This document shows, piece after piece, positions 18,708 through 27,445 of a stretch of 40,870 bases of DNA. Location: positions 1-40,870 of the forward strand of contig JAIEMI010000035.1 of the NCBI GenBank assembly GCA_019752235.1. Direction: 5' to 3'. Origin of the DNA: Rhodospirillaceae bacterium (lineage in GTDB: Bacteria; Pseudomonadota; Alphaproteobacteria; Rhodospirillales; Rhodospirillaceae). The position numbers and the translations under genes are program-made. Below the pieces are notes generated by a model, which was not told the origin of the DNA, searched no databases, and saw only the letters and a list, made by a program, of their open reading frames with translations. Numbering within the stretch: the first letter of the stretch is position 1; every line of letters starts with the position of its first letter.

Positions 18708-20774
18708 ATGTCGGATGTAAAAGCAAAAGGCACCACAAAGGCTACGCCAGCTAAAACAACGCGCTGCATCGCTGTCGTCGGCCCGCAATCCAGCGGCAAA
18801 ACGACGCTGATAGAAAGCATGCTGCTGGCGGCCGGCGCGATCCTCAAAAAGGGTCAGGTGCAGGCCGGCACCACCGTCAGCGACACAAGTCCCGAAGCGC
18901 GCGCGCGGCAGATGTCAACGGATCTGACGCCAGTGCGCTTCTCCTACCTCGGTGACGATTGGGTGGCCATCGACTGCCCAGGCGCCGTGGACCTGATGCA
19001 GGACGCCCATCAGGCGATGCTCGCCTCCGACGCGGTGATCGTCGTCACCGATCCCGATGCCGACCGTATGCTGGCCTTAGGGCCGATCTTTCGTTTCCTC
19101 GACCACCATAAGATTCCGCACATTCTCTTTATCAATAAAATGGACACGGTCAGCGGGCTGGTCCGCGATCTGATAGCCGCCGCGCAAAAGCAGTCGAGCC
19201 GTCCGCTGGTACTGCGACATATTCCCCTGCAGCGCAGCGGGAAGATCACCGGTTACGTCGATTTGGTGGCCGAGCGTGCCTATCACTATGAGCTGGACAA
19301 ACCATCTGAGCTGATCCCCATCGAGAAGTTCTCCGACGACAGCGTGCCGGACTCGCGGCGCGCTTTGATCGAGAAATTGTCGGACTTCGACGACGCGCTG
19401 CTGGAAAAGCTGCTGGAGGATGTGATCCCAGATAAAAAAGAGGTCTACCGTCACCTGACCAAGGACTTGCAGGAAGACTTGATCGTACCGGTGCTGATCG
19501 GCGCCGCCGCGCACGAGCACGGCGTACGCCGCTTGATGAAAGCCCTGCGCCACGAAGTGCCGCAGCCCGCGAGAACCGCCGAAAGACTGCAAATTCCCGA
19601 TGGTCCGCTGGTGGCGCAGATCTATAAAATTCAATACGTCCCGCACCTCGGCAAACTGTCCCTGATGCGCATCTGGCGCGGCACCTTGAAGGACGGCGAT
19701 GATCTGGCGGGAATACGTGTTGGCAGTATTCAAGATGGCGCGGAACCGAGACTGGCCAAAGCCAAGCTACATAACGCCGGCGCCGGCAACGTCGTCGCGC
19801 TCAGCAAGCTGGAGGCGGGCCGCGCCGGGACGATTTTGACCGACAGCGGCACGGCCGATCCCAAAGTATGGGTGACACCGCCGATACCGCTGCACACCGT
19901 CGCGGTGATCGCGAAAGACCGCAAGGACGACGTCAAGCTGGGTGAGGCCTTGCGCAAAATATGCGAGGAGGATCCGTCTCTGACGCTGGAGCACGTGGCT
20001 GAAACCGCCGAGATGCTGTTGCGCGGCCAAGGCGACGTGCATCTGCAGATCGCGCTCGACCGCGTTAAACGCAAGTTCGATCTGGTGGTGGATACGCGCG
20101 TGCCGCAAGTACCCTATCGCGAGACGATCCGCAAAGGCGTGACGCAACACGCGCGCCACAAACGCCAGTCGGGCGGACATGGGCAATTCGCCGACATCAA
20201 AGTCGAGATCAAGCCCCTGCCCCGCGGCTCGGGCTTCACCTTCACCGACGCGATTGTCGGCGGCGTGGTGCCGCGGAATTTCATACCGGGCGTGGAAGCG
20301 GGTCTGCGCGACAACATCGCGCAAGGGCCCCTGGGTTTCCCGGTGGTGGATGTCGCGGTCAAATTATTCGACGGCCAGTACCATAGCGTCGATAGTTCGG
20401 ATCAGGCCTTCCGCACCGCGGGACGCCTGGCCATGACGGAGGGGCTGCCCCAGTGCGAGCCCGTGCTGCTGGAGCCAATCTGCGAGGTGAGTATCTATGT
20501 ACCGTCCGAGTTCACGTCGAAGGTCCAGCGCGCCGTGACGCAGCGCCGCGCACAAATTCTCGGCTTTAACGCCCGAGAAGGATGGGACGGCTGGGATATG
20601 ATCCAGGTGAATATGCCCGAATCAGAAATGCGGAATCTGATCACGGAAATCCGCTCGATTTCCCAGGGTATCGGCACCTTCGAGTCAAAGTTCAGCCATT
20701 ACCAAGAGCTGACCGGGCGCGATGCGGAGAAAATCACGCATTTGAGGAAGCAAGGCGCAGCGGCGCACCACTGA
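18708..20774 (+). CDS. Elongation factor G-like translational GTPase
   Basis: P-loop GPQSSGKTT, G3 DCPG, G4 NKMD, EF-G domain IV 'GGHGQFADIKVEIKPLPRGSGFTFTDAIVGGVVPRNFIPGVEAGL'. Confidence 0.88.
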   Translation: MSDVKAKGTTKATPAKTTRCIAVVGPQSSGKTTLIESMLLAAGAILKKGQVQAGTTVSDTSPEARARQMSTDLTPVRFSYLGDDWVAIDCPGAVDLMQDAHQAMLASDAVIVVTDPDADRMLALGPIFRFLDHHKIPHILFINKMDTVSGLVRDLIAAAQKQSSRPLVLRHIPLQRSGKITGYVDLVAERAYHYELDKPSELIPIEKFSDDSVPDSRRALIEKLSDFDDALLEKLLEDVIPDKKEVYRHLTKDLQEDLIVPVLIGAAAHEHGVRRLMKALRHEVPQPARTAERLQIPDGPLVAQIYKIQYVPHLGKLSLMRIWRGTLKDGDDLAGIRVGSIQDGAEPRLAKAKLHNAGAGNVVALSKLEAGRAGTILTDSGTADPKVWVTPPIPLHTVAVIAKDRKDDVKLGEALRKICEEDPSLTLEHVAETAEMLLRGQGDVHLQIALDRVKRKFDLVVDTRVPQVPYRETIRKGVTQHARHKRQSGGHGQFADIKVEIKPLPRGSGFTFTDAIVGGVVPRNFIPGVEAGLRDNIAQGPLGFPVVDVAVKLFDGQYHSVDSSDQAFRTAGRLAMTEGLPQCEPVLLEPICEVSIYVPSEFTSKVQRAVTQRRAQILGFNAREGWDGWDMIQVNMPESEMRNLITEIRSISQGIGTFESKFSHYQELTGRDAEKITHLRKQGAAAHH

Positions 20775-20852
20775 AGGCCACGCCGGAAAGAAGCAAGCCC
20801 ACGCCAAAGTTGCTTTCCGCTCGACCGGCTGCCGATGGTTCTGCTAGCGCGT

Positions 20853-23800
20853 CTACATCCCAATGGCGGCGAGCTGCCCTGCCGTCATGGTCCCAAGCTG
20901 TACGGACGTGAACGATCCGATCTGGGCCGTTGTCAGCACTTCGAGGTCCGTCGTCTCGAACGCCGGGATCTGCCCCACAGTGAAGGTCGGGATCTGCGTC
21001 GTGGTCAATCCGCCCATCTGTGTGGTCCGGAAGTCGGCTATCGATGAATTGGTCAACGCCACGATCTGCGCCAAGCTGAGATAGCCAATTTGCGTGGACG
21101 TGAAACCGCCGAGCTGGATAGACGTCAGTTCCGCGATATCGGTGGTATTGAGGCTCACCACCTGCGGCGCGGTGAGTGCGCCGAGTTCGGTGGAGGTTAA
21201 ACCCGAGAACTGCGCTGTCGTCATCAGCGCCAGGTCGGTGGTTTCCAGACCCAACACCTGCGTGGTCGTCAGGCTGCCAAGCTGGAAGGAGGTCAGCGCT
21301 AGGAAGTGCGTGGTATCCAAGTCGCCGAGCTGTGTCGCGGAAAGGCCGTCGATCTGCGTGTCGGCCAGCGATGCCAGCGCGGTGGTCGTGAGCGCGTTAA
21401 GCTGCGTCGACGCCAATACACTCAACGCGGTCGAGGTAAGGCCGCTGATTTGCGCGACCGTCAGCAGACCAGCTGCGTTCAACGTCAAGCTCTTGATTTG
21501 CGTCGTCGTGAAGCTGCCAAGCTGGAGCGACGTCAACGCACCAAAATGGGCGTTGTCGAGTTCGCTAATCTGTGTGGTCGTCAAGCCCGCCAATTGATTG
21601 GTGGCGAGCGAAGCCAGCACCGTAGTCGTCAGCGCATTGAGCTGCGGGCTCGTCAACGCCGTCACCTGCGTCGATAGCAGGCTGCCGACTTGCGCGGTCG
21701 TCAGCGTGCCGACAATAGTCGCGGTCAACGACTTAATTTGCGACGCGTTCAAAACACCAATCTGGGTCGACGTCACGCCGCTCACCTGGTCCGTGGTCAG
21801 GGTTTCCAGGTTGGTCGTCGTAATGGCCTTGACCTGCGTCGTCGTCAGGCCGGTCAACTGCGAGGACGTCAGCGCGGCGAATCGGTCGCCGTCCAGACCG
21901 CCGATGTGCGTGGCGGCGAGGCCGTCGATTTGAGCATCGGCCAGAGAACTAAACGCCGTGGTATTCAGAGCATTGAGTTGCGTCGTCGTCAGCACCGAGA
22001 GCTGCGTCGAGGTTAGGCCGCTGATCTGGGCCGTGGTGATGACGTCGAGGTCGGCAGGCGCGAGGCCCTTCACCTGGGTCGATGTCAGACTGGTCAGCTG
22101 GTCGGATGTGAAGCCGCCAAAGGGCGCCGGATCTATGCTTCCGAGCTGCGCCGATGTCAGACCGTCGAGCTGGGTAAAGGCCAACGCCGCGATATTCGTG
22201 GTGCTGAACGCGTTCAACTGCGTGGTTGTCAACGCCGCGACCTGGGTCGACAGGAAACCCGCGATCTGCGCCGTGCTAAGGGCGTCGACGCTCCCCGCGG
22301 AGAACGCCTTAATCTGCGTGGTCGTCAGTACGCCGATCTGCGCCGCGGTAATGCCGCTCAGCTGATTGGAGGTCAGGAACTCGATCTGACCGACCGTAAG
22401 CCCCTTCACCTGCGTGGTTGTAAGACCGGCCAATTGCGATGACGTGAACCCGCCGAAGGGGAAAACCTCGATGCCGCCGAGCTGCACCGACGTCAGGCCG
22501 TCAAGCTGAGCGTCGGTGAGGAACCCGAGAGCCTCGGCGTTCACGGCATTGAGTTGCGTGCTCGTCAGCACCGCGATGTGAGACGACGCGAGGCCGCTGA
22601 TCTGCGTGGAGGTAATGATATCGAGATCGACAGCCGAGAGGCCCTTGATCTGCGTCGCCGTCATGCTTGCCAGCTGATCGGACGTGAAACCGGCGAAGGC
22701 CGGAGTGTCGATGCCCGAAATCTGCGTGGATGTCAGGCCGTCGATCTGCGTGAAAGCGAGCGCCGCGATATTGGTTGTCGAGAAGGCGTTCAACTGCGGA
22801 ACAGTCAACGCCGCTACTTGGGTTGAGGTGAAGCCGCTGAGCTGGGTCGTGCTGAGCGCAGTGACGCTGCCTTCGGTAAGGGCTTTGACCTGAGTGGTTG
22901 TGAGCGCACCGACTTGAGTTGACGTCAAACCGCTCAACTGGACGGGAGTCAGCGCGTCGATTTCCGTGGTCGACAGACCTTTAATTTGCGTCGTACTCAT
23001 GTTGCCGAGTTGGTCCGACGTAAAGGCGCCAAACGCCGTCACATCCAAGCCGCCCAGCTGCGTTGCGGTCAGACCTGCGATCTGGGTATTGGCCAGCGAC
23101 GCGAGCGCCGTCGTCGTCAGCGCATTCAGCTGCGTGGACGCCAGGGCCCCCAATTCCGTGGAGGTAAAGCCGCTGATTTGGCCGGTCGTGATCACGCCAA
23201 GGACATTCAGGGACAGCGCCTTGACCTGCGTGGTCGTCATACTGCCCAACTGGTCCGACGTGAACCCCGAGAACGGTCCCGTGGCCATATCCGTGAGTTG
23301 CGTCGTGGTCAGGCCGTCGATTTGGGTATAGGCCAGCAAGCCGATATTGGTGGATGTCACGGCATTCAATTGCGCCACGCTCAGGGCGCCGATCTGCGTC
23401 GAAGTGAACCCCGCAATCTGCGCCGCCAACAGCGCATCGATGTTGAATTCCACAAGCGCGCTGATCTGCGTCGTCGTCAGCGCCTGCAACTGGGTCGCCA
23501 CCAAACCGCCGAACTGAACCGTGGTCAAGGAATCAAGCTGCACGACAGTCAGCCCCTTGATCTGGGTCGTCGTCAAATCGGAGATTTGTGCGGCCGTTAA
23601 ACCGCTGAATGCCGGAACAGTGAGGCTGCCGATCAAGGTCGACGACAAACCGTCGATCTGTGTATCCGTAAGGCTGCCGACAGTGACCGATGTAAACGCG
23701 GCGAACTGCGTCACACTCAGCACACCAAGCTGCATCGACGTTAAGCCGCTGAGTTGTTCGGACGTCAGGGAGCCAATGTCATTTTCCTCGAAGCCCTTGA

Positions 23801-26800
23801 CCTGGGTCGTCGTCATGCTCGCCAACTGAGCGGACGTGAACCCGGCAAAGGCCGCTGCGTCGATAGCGGTGATCTGCGTCGATGTCAGTCCATCGATCTG
23901 CGTAAAGGCGAGCGCCTCGATGCTGGTCGTCGTCAAGGCACTCACTTGCGGAACGGTCAACGCCGCCACTTGGCTGGAGGTGAATCCGCCGAGCTGGGTC
24001 GTGCTGAGCGCCGCGATGCTGCCTTCGGTGAAGGCTTTGACCTGGGTGGTCGTAAGTGCGCCGATTTGCGTCGATGTCAGGCCGCCAAGCTGACTGAGCG
24101 TCAGCGCGTCGATCTCCGTTGTCGAAAACCCTTTGACCTGGGTCGTGCTCATGATGGCGAGTTGGTCCGGCGTAAAGGCGCCGAACGCTACGACGTCAAG
24201 ACCGCCCAATTGCGTCGCAGTCAGGCCCGCGATCTGGGTTGTGGTCAAGGTGCCGAGGGCAACGGTGTTGACGGCGCTGAGCTGCGTGGACGACATCGCG
24301 GTGAGATGCGTCGCCGCCAGGCCGCTGATCTGCTCCGAGGTGATGACGCCAAGAGCATCCAGGGATAGCCCTTTGACCTGGGTCGTCGTCATGCTGGCGA
24401 GTTGGTCCGACGTGAACCCCGAGAACGGCGTCGAGGCCATGTCCGTCAGTTGTGTCGCGGTCAGACCGTCGATCTGGGTATAGGCGAGCAAACCGATATT
24501 GGTGGAAGACACGGCGTTCAACTGCGCCGCGGTTAGCGCGCCGACCTGCGTCGAGCTGAGGCCCGCGATCTGCGCCGCCATCAACGCGTCGATATTGAAT
24601 TCCACGAGTGCGTTGATCTGCGTGGACGCCAACACCCCAAGTTGGGTCGCGGTGAAGCCGCTGAACTGAATGGTGGTCAAGGAATCAAGTTCCGCAACAC
24701 TCAAACCCTTAACCTGCGTCGACGTCAATTCGGTGATTTGCGCGGCGGTTAAACCGCTAAATGCCGCGACGCTGAGGCTGCCGATCAGCGTCGATGATAG
24801 GCCGTCGATCTGCGTATCGGTCAAAGCGCCGACAGTGATGGATGTGAAGGCTCCGAATTGGGTGACGTTCAGCGCGCCGAGCTGAGTCGAAGTGAAGCCG
24901 CCAAGCTGCTCGGTCGTCAGGAAGGCGATGTCCGTTTCCTCGAAACCCTTGACCTGCGTGGCCGTGAGGCTCGCGATTTGATCGGACGTCAACGCCAGGA
25001 ACTGCGTGCTGGTGAGGTCGCCAAACTGCGTCGACGCCATACCGTCCAGCTGAACCGTGGTCAGCGCCGTCACGTTGGTCTCGGTGATGGCATTGAGCTG
25101 CGTCATGGCCAAACCGGCCAATTGCGTTGAAGTGACGCCTGTCAGCTGAGTCGCCGTCAGCGCGTCGATATTCGTCGTTTGGATGCCATCGAACTGCGTG
25201 GTGGTCAGGCTGCCGATCTGCGTTTCCGTCAGCGCCGTGAAGTTTGTCGTCTCGATACCGCTCAGTTGCGTTGCATCCAACCCCTTGAGCTGAGTCGTCG
25301 TCAACATCGAGAAGTTGTCTGTGGTCAGCTGGTTAAGCTGGGTCGTGGTCAGCGCACTGACGGCCGTCGAACTCAGTGCGGCCAATTGCGTCGGGACGAA
25401 CGCGCCCATACTATCGGTGTTGAGCGCCGTAACCTGCGTTGTCGCGAGCGCCGCGATCTGCGCGGCTGTGAGGCCCGAGAACTGCTCCGAAGACATCGCG
25501 GCGAATTTCGTGGTCGACAGAGCCTTGATCTGGGTGGTGGTCATCCCGCCCAACTGCGACGACGTGAAAGCGAGGAAATTGGTGGTTTCCAGGCCGCTCA
25601 GCTGCGTTACGGCGAGGCCCGCCACCTGCGCCGCGCTGAGCAATGAGACGTTGTCCGTTGTCAGCGCATTGAGCTGAGTCGCGGTAAACGCGGAAATTTG
25701 CCCGGACGTGAGGATTCCCACCTGCGTATCAACGAGCGCTTCGACGACGGTCGTGCTCAAAACTTTCAGTTGGGCGCCCGTGAGATAGCCGAACCGCGTT
25801 GCCGCGATATCGACAACCTGACCATCGTCCATTTGAGAGATATCCGTCGTCGAGAACGCACGCAGCTGCGCCGCCGTCAAACTGTCTAGCTGCGTTCCGG
25901 TCAGCCCCGCAAAGACCGTGGAATTGAGCCCACCGATCTGCGTGATGGTAAGGTAGTCAAGCTGCGTCGTGTTGATGCCGCCAAAGTTGGCCGCGGAGAT
26001 GGCATTCAGCTGTTTGGAAGACAATGCCGCGAACTGCGTTGACGTGAGCGCATTCAACTGGCCCACCGACAATCCGCCCACGTTTGTCGTGCTGAGACCC
26101 TTCGCCTGCGCGGCTGAAAGGCTGGCGATTTGCGCCGGCGTGAGCGCGTTGAAATTGGTGGTGTTGAGACCCGCCACCTGCGCCGCGGTCAGACCATCCA
26201 ACTGGCCGGTTCTTAGCTCTGAGATCGCGGTTGTGGTAAGCGCGTTCAAGAACGTTGTCGTCAAACCGGAAATGCGCGACGGCAGCAGCAGACCAAGCTG
26301 TGTTGTGGTCAGCGACTGTATATTGGCCAGCGACAACGCATTGAGTTGGGCCGCCGACATTGCCCCGATCTGCGACACCGTGACAGCGGCCATTTGCGCT
26401 GGGCTAAGGGCGGCGAAATGCGTGGCTTTAAACCCGATAAATTGGGTGCGCGCCAACTCGGCGATCTGCGAGGGCTGGAGCACCGCTAATCTCGATAGGC
26501 TCATGTATCCGAATTGCGCGGCTTGAATACCGTCAATCTGCGTATCGGTGAGCGCGGCGAGATTGGTGGTCGTCAACGCGTTCAGCTGCGTTGAAACCAG
26601 TGACTTCATATGCGTGCTGGTGATGCCGGCCAGCTGATCCGGCGTGAGACTGCTAAGTTCCGCGGCCGAAAAGCCCTTGGCCTGTACGGCATTCAGGCTG
26701 GCCAGTTGTGTGGACGTCAAAGACGCGAAGTGCGCGGAGTCCATGCTTTTAAGCTGGCCCGCGGTGAGGCCGTCGAGCTGCTTCGTCGTAAAGTCGCTCA

Positions 26801-27182
26801 AGGCCCCAACGTCCAGCTGATTGATGAGCGTGCTGGAGAGGGTGCCCACTCTGCTGGAGGACATGCCGGCGAGTTGCGCCGAGGTCAGGAGCACGACTTT
26901 GCTCGCGCCCAGGGCACTCAGCTGCCCATTGGAAAGCGCGGCAATGCCGGTCGATGTAAAACCCGATAACTGCCCGGCTGTTATCGAGGCCATCACCCCA
27001 CCGGTAATGCCTTTGACCTGCGCACTCTTCAGCAGGCCGAGCTGCGAATCAGAGAAACCTCCGAATTGCGTGGGCGTGAAGTAGCCGATCTGCGTCGCGG
27101 TCAACGACGCGATTTGAGCCGCCGTCAGATTGCTAACGTCGGTGGGCGTAAAGGCCTGTATCTGTGCTTTCGTGAAGGCCAC
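20853..27182 (-). CDS. Giant octapeptide-repeat protein (2109 aa, 263 octads)
   Basis: GTG start (MAFTKAQIQAFT…), TAG stop; residues 3-2106 parse as 263 consecutive octads L-[ST]-x-x-Q-[LIVF]-x-[GAS] with no register break. Confidence 0.92.
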   Translation of the reverse strand: MAFTKAQIQAFTPTDVSNLTAAQIASLTATQIGYFTPTQFGGFSDSQLGLLKSAQVKGITGGVMASITAGQLSGFTSTGIAALSNGQLSALGASKVVLLTSAQLAGMSSSRVGTLSSTLINQLDVGALSDFTTKQLDGLTAGQLKSMDSAHFASLTSTQLASLNAVQAKGFSAAELSSLTPDQLAGITSTHMKSLVSTQLNALTTTNLAALTDTQIDGIQAAQFGYMSLSRLAVLQPSQIAELARTQFIGFKATHFAALSPAQMAAVTVSQIGAMSAAQLNALSLANIQSLTTTQLGLLLPSRISGLTTTFLNALTTTAISELRTGQLDGLTAAQVAGLNTTNFNALTPAQIASLSAAQAKGLSTTNVGGLSVGQLNALTSTQFAALSSKQLNAISAANFGGINTTQLDYLTITQIGGLNSTVFAGLTGTQLDSLTAAQLRAFSTTDISQMDDGQVVDIAATRFGYLTGAQLKVLSTTVVEALVDTQVGILTSGQISAFTATQLNALTTDNVSLLSAAQVAGLAVTQLSGLETTNFLAFTSSQLGGMTTTQIKALSTTKFAAMSSEQFSGLTAAQIAALATTQVTALNTDSMGAFVPTQLAALSSTAVSALTTTQLNQLTTDNFSMLTTTQLKGLDATQLSGIETTNFTALTETQIGSLTTTQFDGIQTTNIDALTATQLTGVTSTQLAGLAMTQLNAITETNVTALTTVQLDGMASTQFGDLTSTQFLALTSDQIASLTATQVKGFEETDIAFLTTEQLGGFTSTQLGALNVTQFGAFTSITVGALTDTQIDGLSSTLIGSLSVAAFSGLTAAQITELTSTQVKGLSVAELDSLTTIQFSGFTATQLGVLASTQINALVEFNIDALMAAQIAGLSSTQVGALTAAQLNAVSSTNIGLLAYTQIDGLTATQLTDMASTPFSGFTSDQLASMTTTQVKGLSLDALGVITSEQISGLAATHLTAMSSTQLSAVNTVALGTLTTTQIAGLTATQLGGLDVVAFGAFTPDQLAIMSTTQVKGFSTTEIDALTLSQLGGLTSTQIGALTTTQVKAFTEGSIAALSTTQLGGFTSSQVAALTVPQVSALTTTSIEALAFTQIDGLTSTQITAIDAAAFAGFTSAQLASMTTTQVKGFEENDIGSLTSEQLSGLTSMQLGVLSVTQFAAFTSVTVGSLTDTQIDGLSSTLIGSLTVPAFSGLTAAQISDLTTTQIKGLTVVQLDSLTTVQFGGLVATQLQALTTTQISALVEFNIDALLAAQIAGFTSTQIGALSVAQLNAVTSTNIGLLAYTQIDGLTTTQLTDMATGPFSGFTSDQLGSMTTTQVKALSLNVLGVITTGQISGFTSTELGALASTQLNALTTTALASLANTQIAGLTATQLGGLDVTAFGAFTSDQLGNMSTTQIKGLSTTEIDALTPVQLSGLTSTQVGALTTTQVKALTEGSVTALSTTQLSGFTSTQVAALTVPQLNAFSTTNIAALAFTQIDGLTSTQISGIDTPAFAGFTSDQLASMTATQIKGLSAVDLDIITSTQISGLASSHIAVLTSTQLNAVNAEALGFLTDAQLDGLTSVQLGGIEVFPFGGFTSSQLAGLTTTQVKGLTVGQIEFLTSNQLSGITAAQIGVLTTTQIKAFSAGSVDALSTAQIAGFLSTQVAALTTTQLNAFSTTNIAALAFTQLDGLTSAQLGSIDPAPFGGFTSDQLTSLTSTQVKGLAPADLDVITTAQISGLTSTQLSVLTTTQLNALNTTAFSSLADAQIDGLAATHIGGLDGDRFAALTSSQLTGLTTTQVKAITTTNLETLTTDQVSGVTSTQIGVLNASQIKSLTATIVGTLTTAQVGSLLSTQVTALTSPQLNALTTTVLASLATNQLAGLTTTQISELDNAHFGALTSLQLGSFTTTQIKSLTLNAAGLLTVAQISGLTSTALSVLASTQLNALTTTALASLADTQIDGLSATQLGDLDTTHFLALTSFQLGSLTTTQVLGLETTDLALMTTAQFSGLTSTELGALTAPQVVSLNTTDIAELTSIQLGGFTSTQIGYLSLAQIVALTNSSIADFRTTQMGGLTTTQIPTFTVGQIPAFETTDLEVLTTAQIGSFTSVQLGTMTAGQLAAIGM
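20865..27176 (-). repeat. Unbroken 24-bp coding repeat array, 263 units, with 576-bp super-period
   Basis: Octad n starts at 27200-24n on the minus strand; checked at octad 94 (24944-24921, FEETDIAF) and octad 142 (23792-23769, FEENDIGS). Confidence 0.9.
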
Positions 27183-27292
27183 TACCCAGTTCCCCAGTCA
27201 TACGCCCCGCCCCCAGAGCACGCGGCAAAGCATAAAACGAACGGTGCGCGCGCGCCGTTGCATCGCGCGGCGCAAATACTCCTCTTAGGCAT
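27182..27292 (-). CDS. Candidate leader ORF (36 aa) overlapping the start of the giant octad gene
   Basis: ATG at 27292, 6 nt after GGAGA; MPKRSICAARCNGARAPFVLCFAACSGGGAYDWGTG*; TAG shares its G with the giant gene's GTG (TAGTG). Confidence 0.4.
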   Translation of the reverse strand: MPKRSICAARCNGARAPFVLCFAACSGGGAYDWGTG

Positions 27293-27298
27293 ACCCGA

Positions 27299-27313
27299 TC
27301 TCCGTTCTGGAGA
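27299..27313 (-). promoter_or_regulatory. 15-nt palindrome shared by both octad genes, copy 1
   Basis: TCTCCAGAACGGAGA (coding strand): 5-bp arms, 5-nt loop; identical to 29678-29692. Confidence 0.6.
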
Positions 27314-27416
27314 TGTTAACGGCCGGGCCCTGATGCTCACATGTAATAGTTGTATAACATCTGGGGGCAAAACCGAAATCAGACATTAAACCGCTGCTAT
27401 ATAAGGAAAATTCGTA

Positions 27417-27438
27417 GTGCGCCGCGATGAGGGCGCAC
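27417..27438 (-). terminator. Candidate terminator hairpin after the 721-aa octad gene
   Basis: GTGCGCC-8 nt-GGCGCAC perfect 7-bp stem 8 nt past the stop; weak T-tract (GAATTTTCC). Confidence 0.35.
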
Positions 27439-27445
27439 CCGCCGG

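Noticed and set aside
20865-27176. CRISPR array or DNA-level tandem satellite
   Set aside because: The 24-bp period is coding with divergent codons and intact reading frame; there are no repeat/spacer alternation and no cas genes.
20853-27182. Membership in TAL-effector or LTXXQ (Spy/CpxP) families
   Set aside because: Only the local LTxxQ N-cap is shared; repeat length is 8 rather than 33-35 aa, and there are no RVD-like residues or Spy/CpxP architecture.
27305-27320. Possible alphaproteobacterial LexA box (GTTC-N7-GTTA) upstream of the giant gene
   Set aside because: One mismatch from GTTC-N7-GTTC and not conserved at the identical palindrome upstream of the paralog.
27182-27370. 62-aa ORF with upstream start (MPPDVIQLLHVSIRARPLTS…) as a protein-coding gene
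   Set aside because: The upstream start would place the palindrome inside the ORF; the ATG at 27292 has the better SD. Kept only as a candidate leader ORF.
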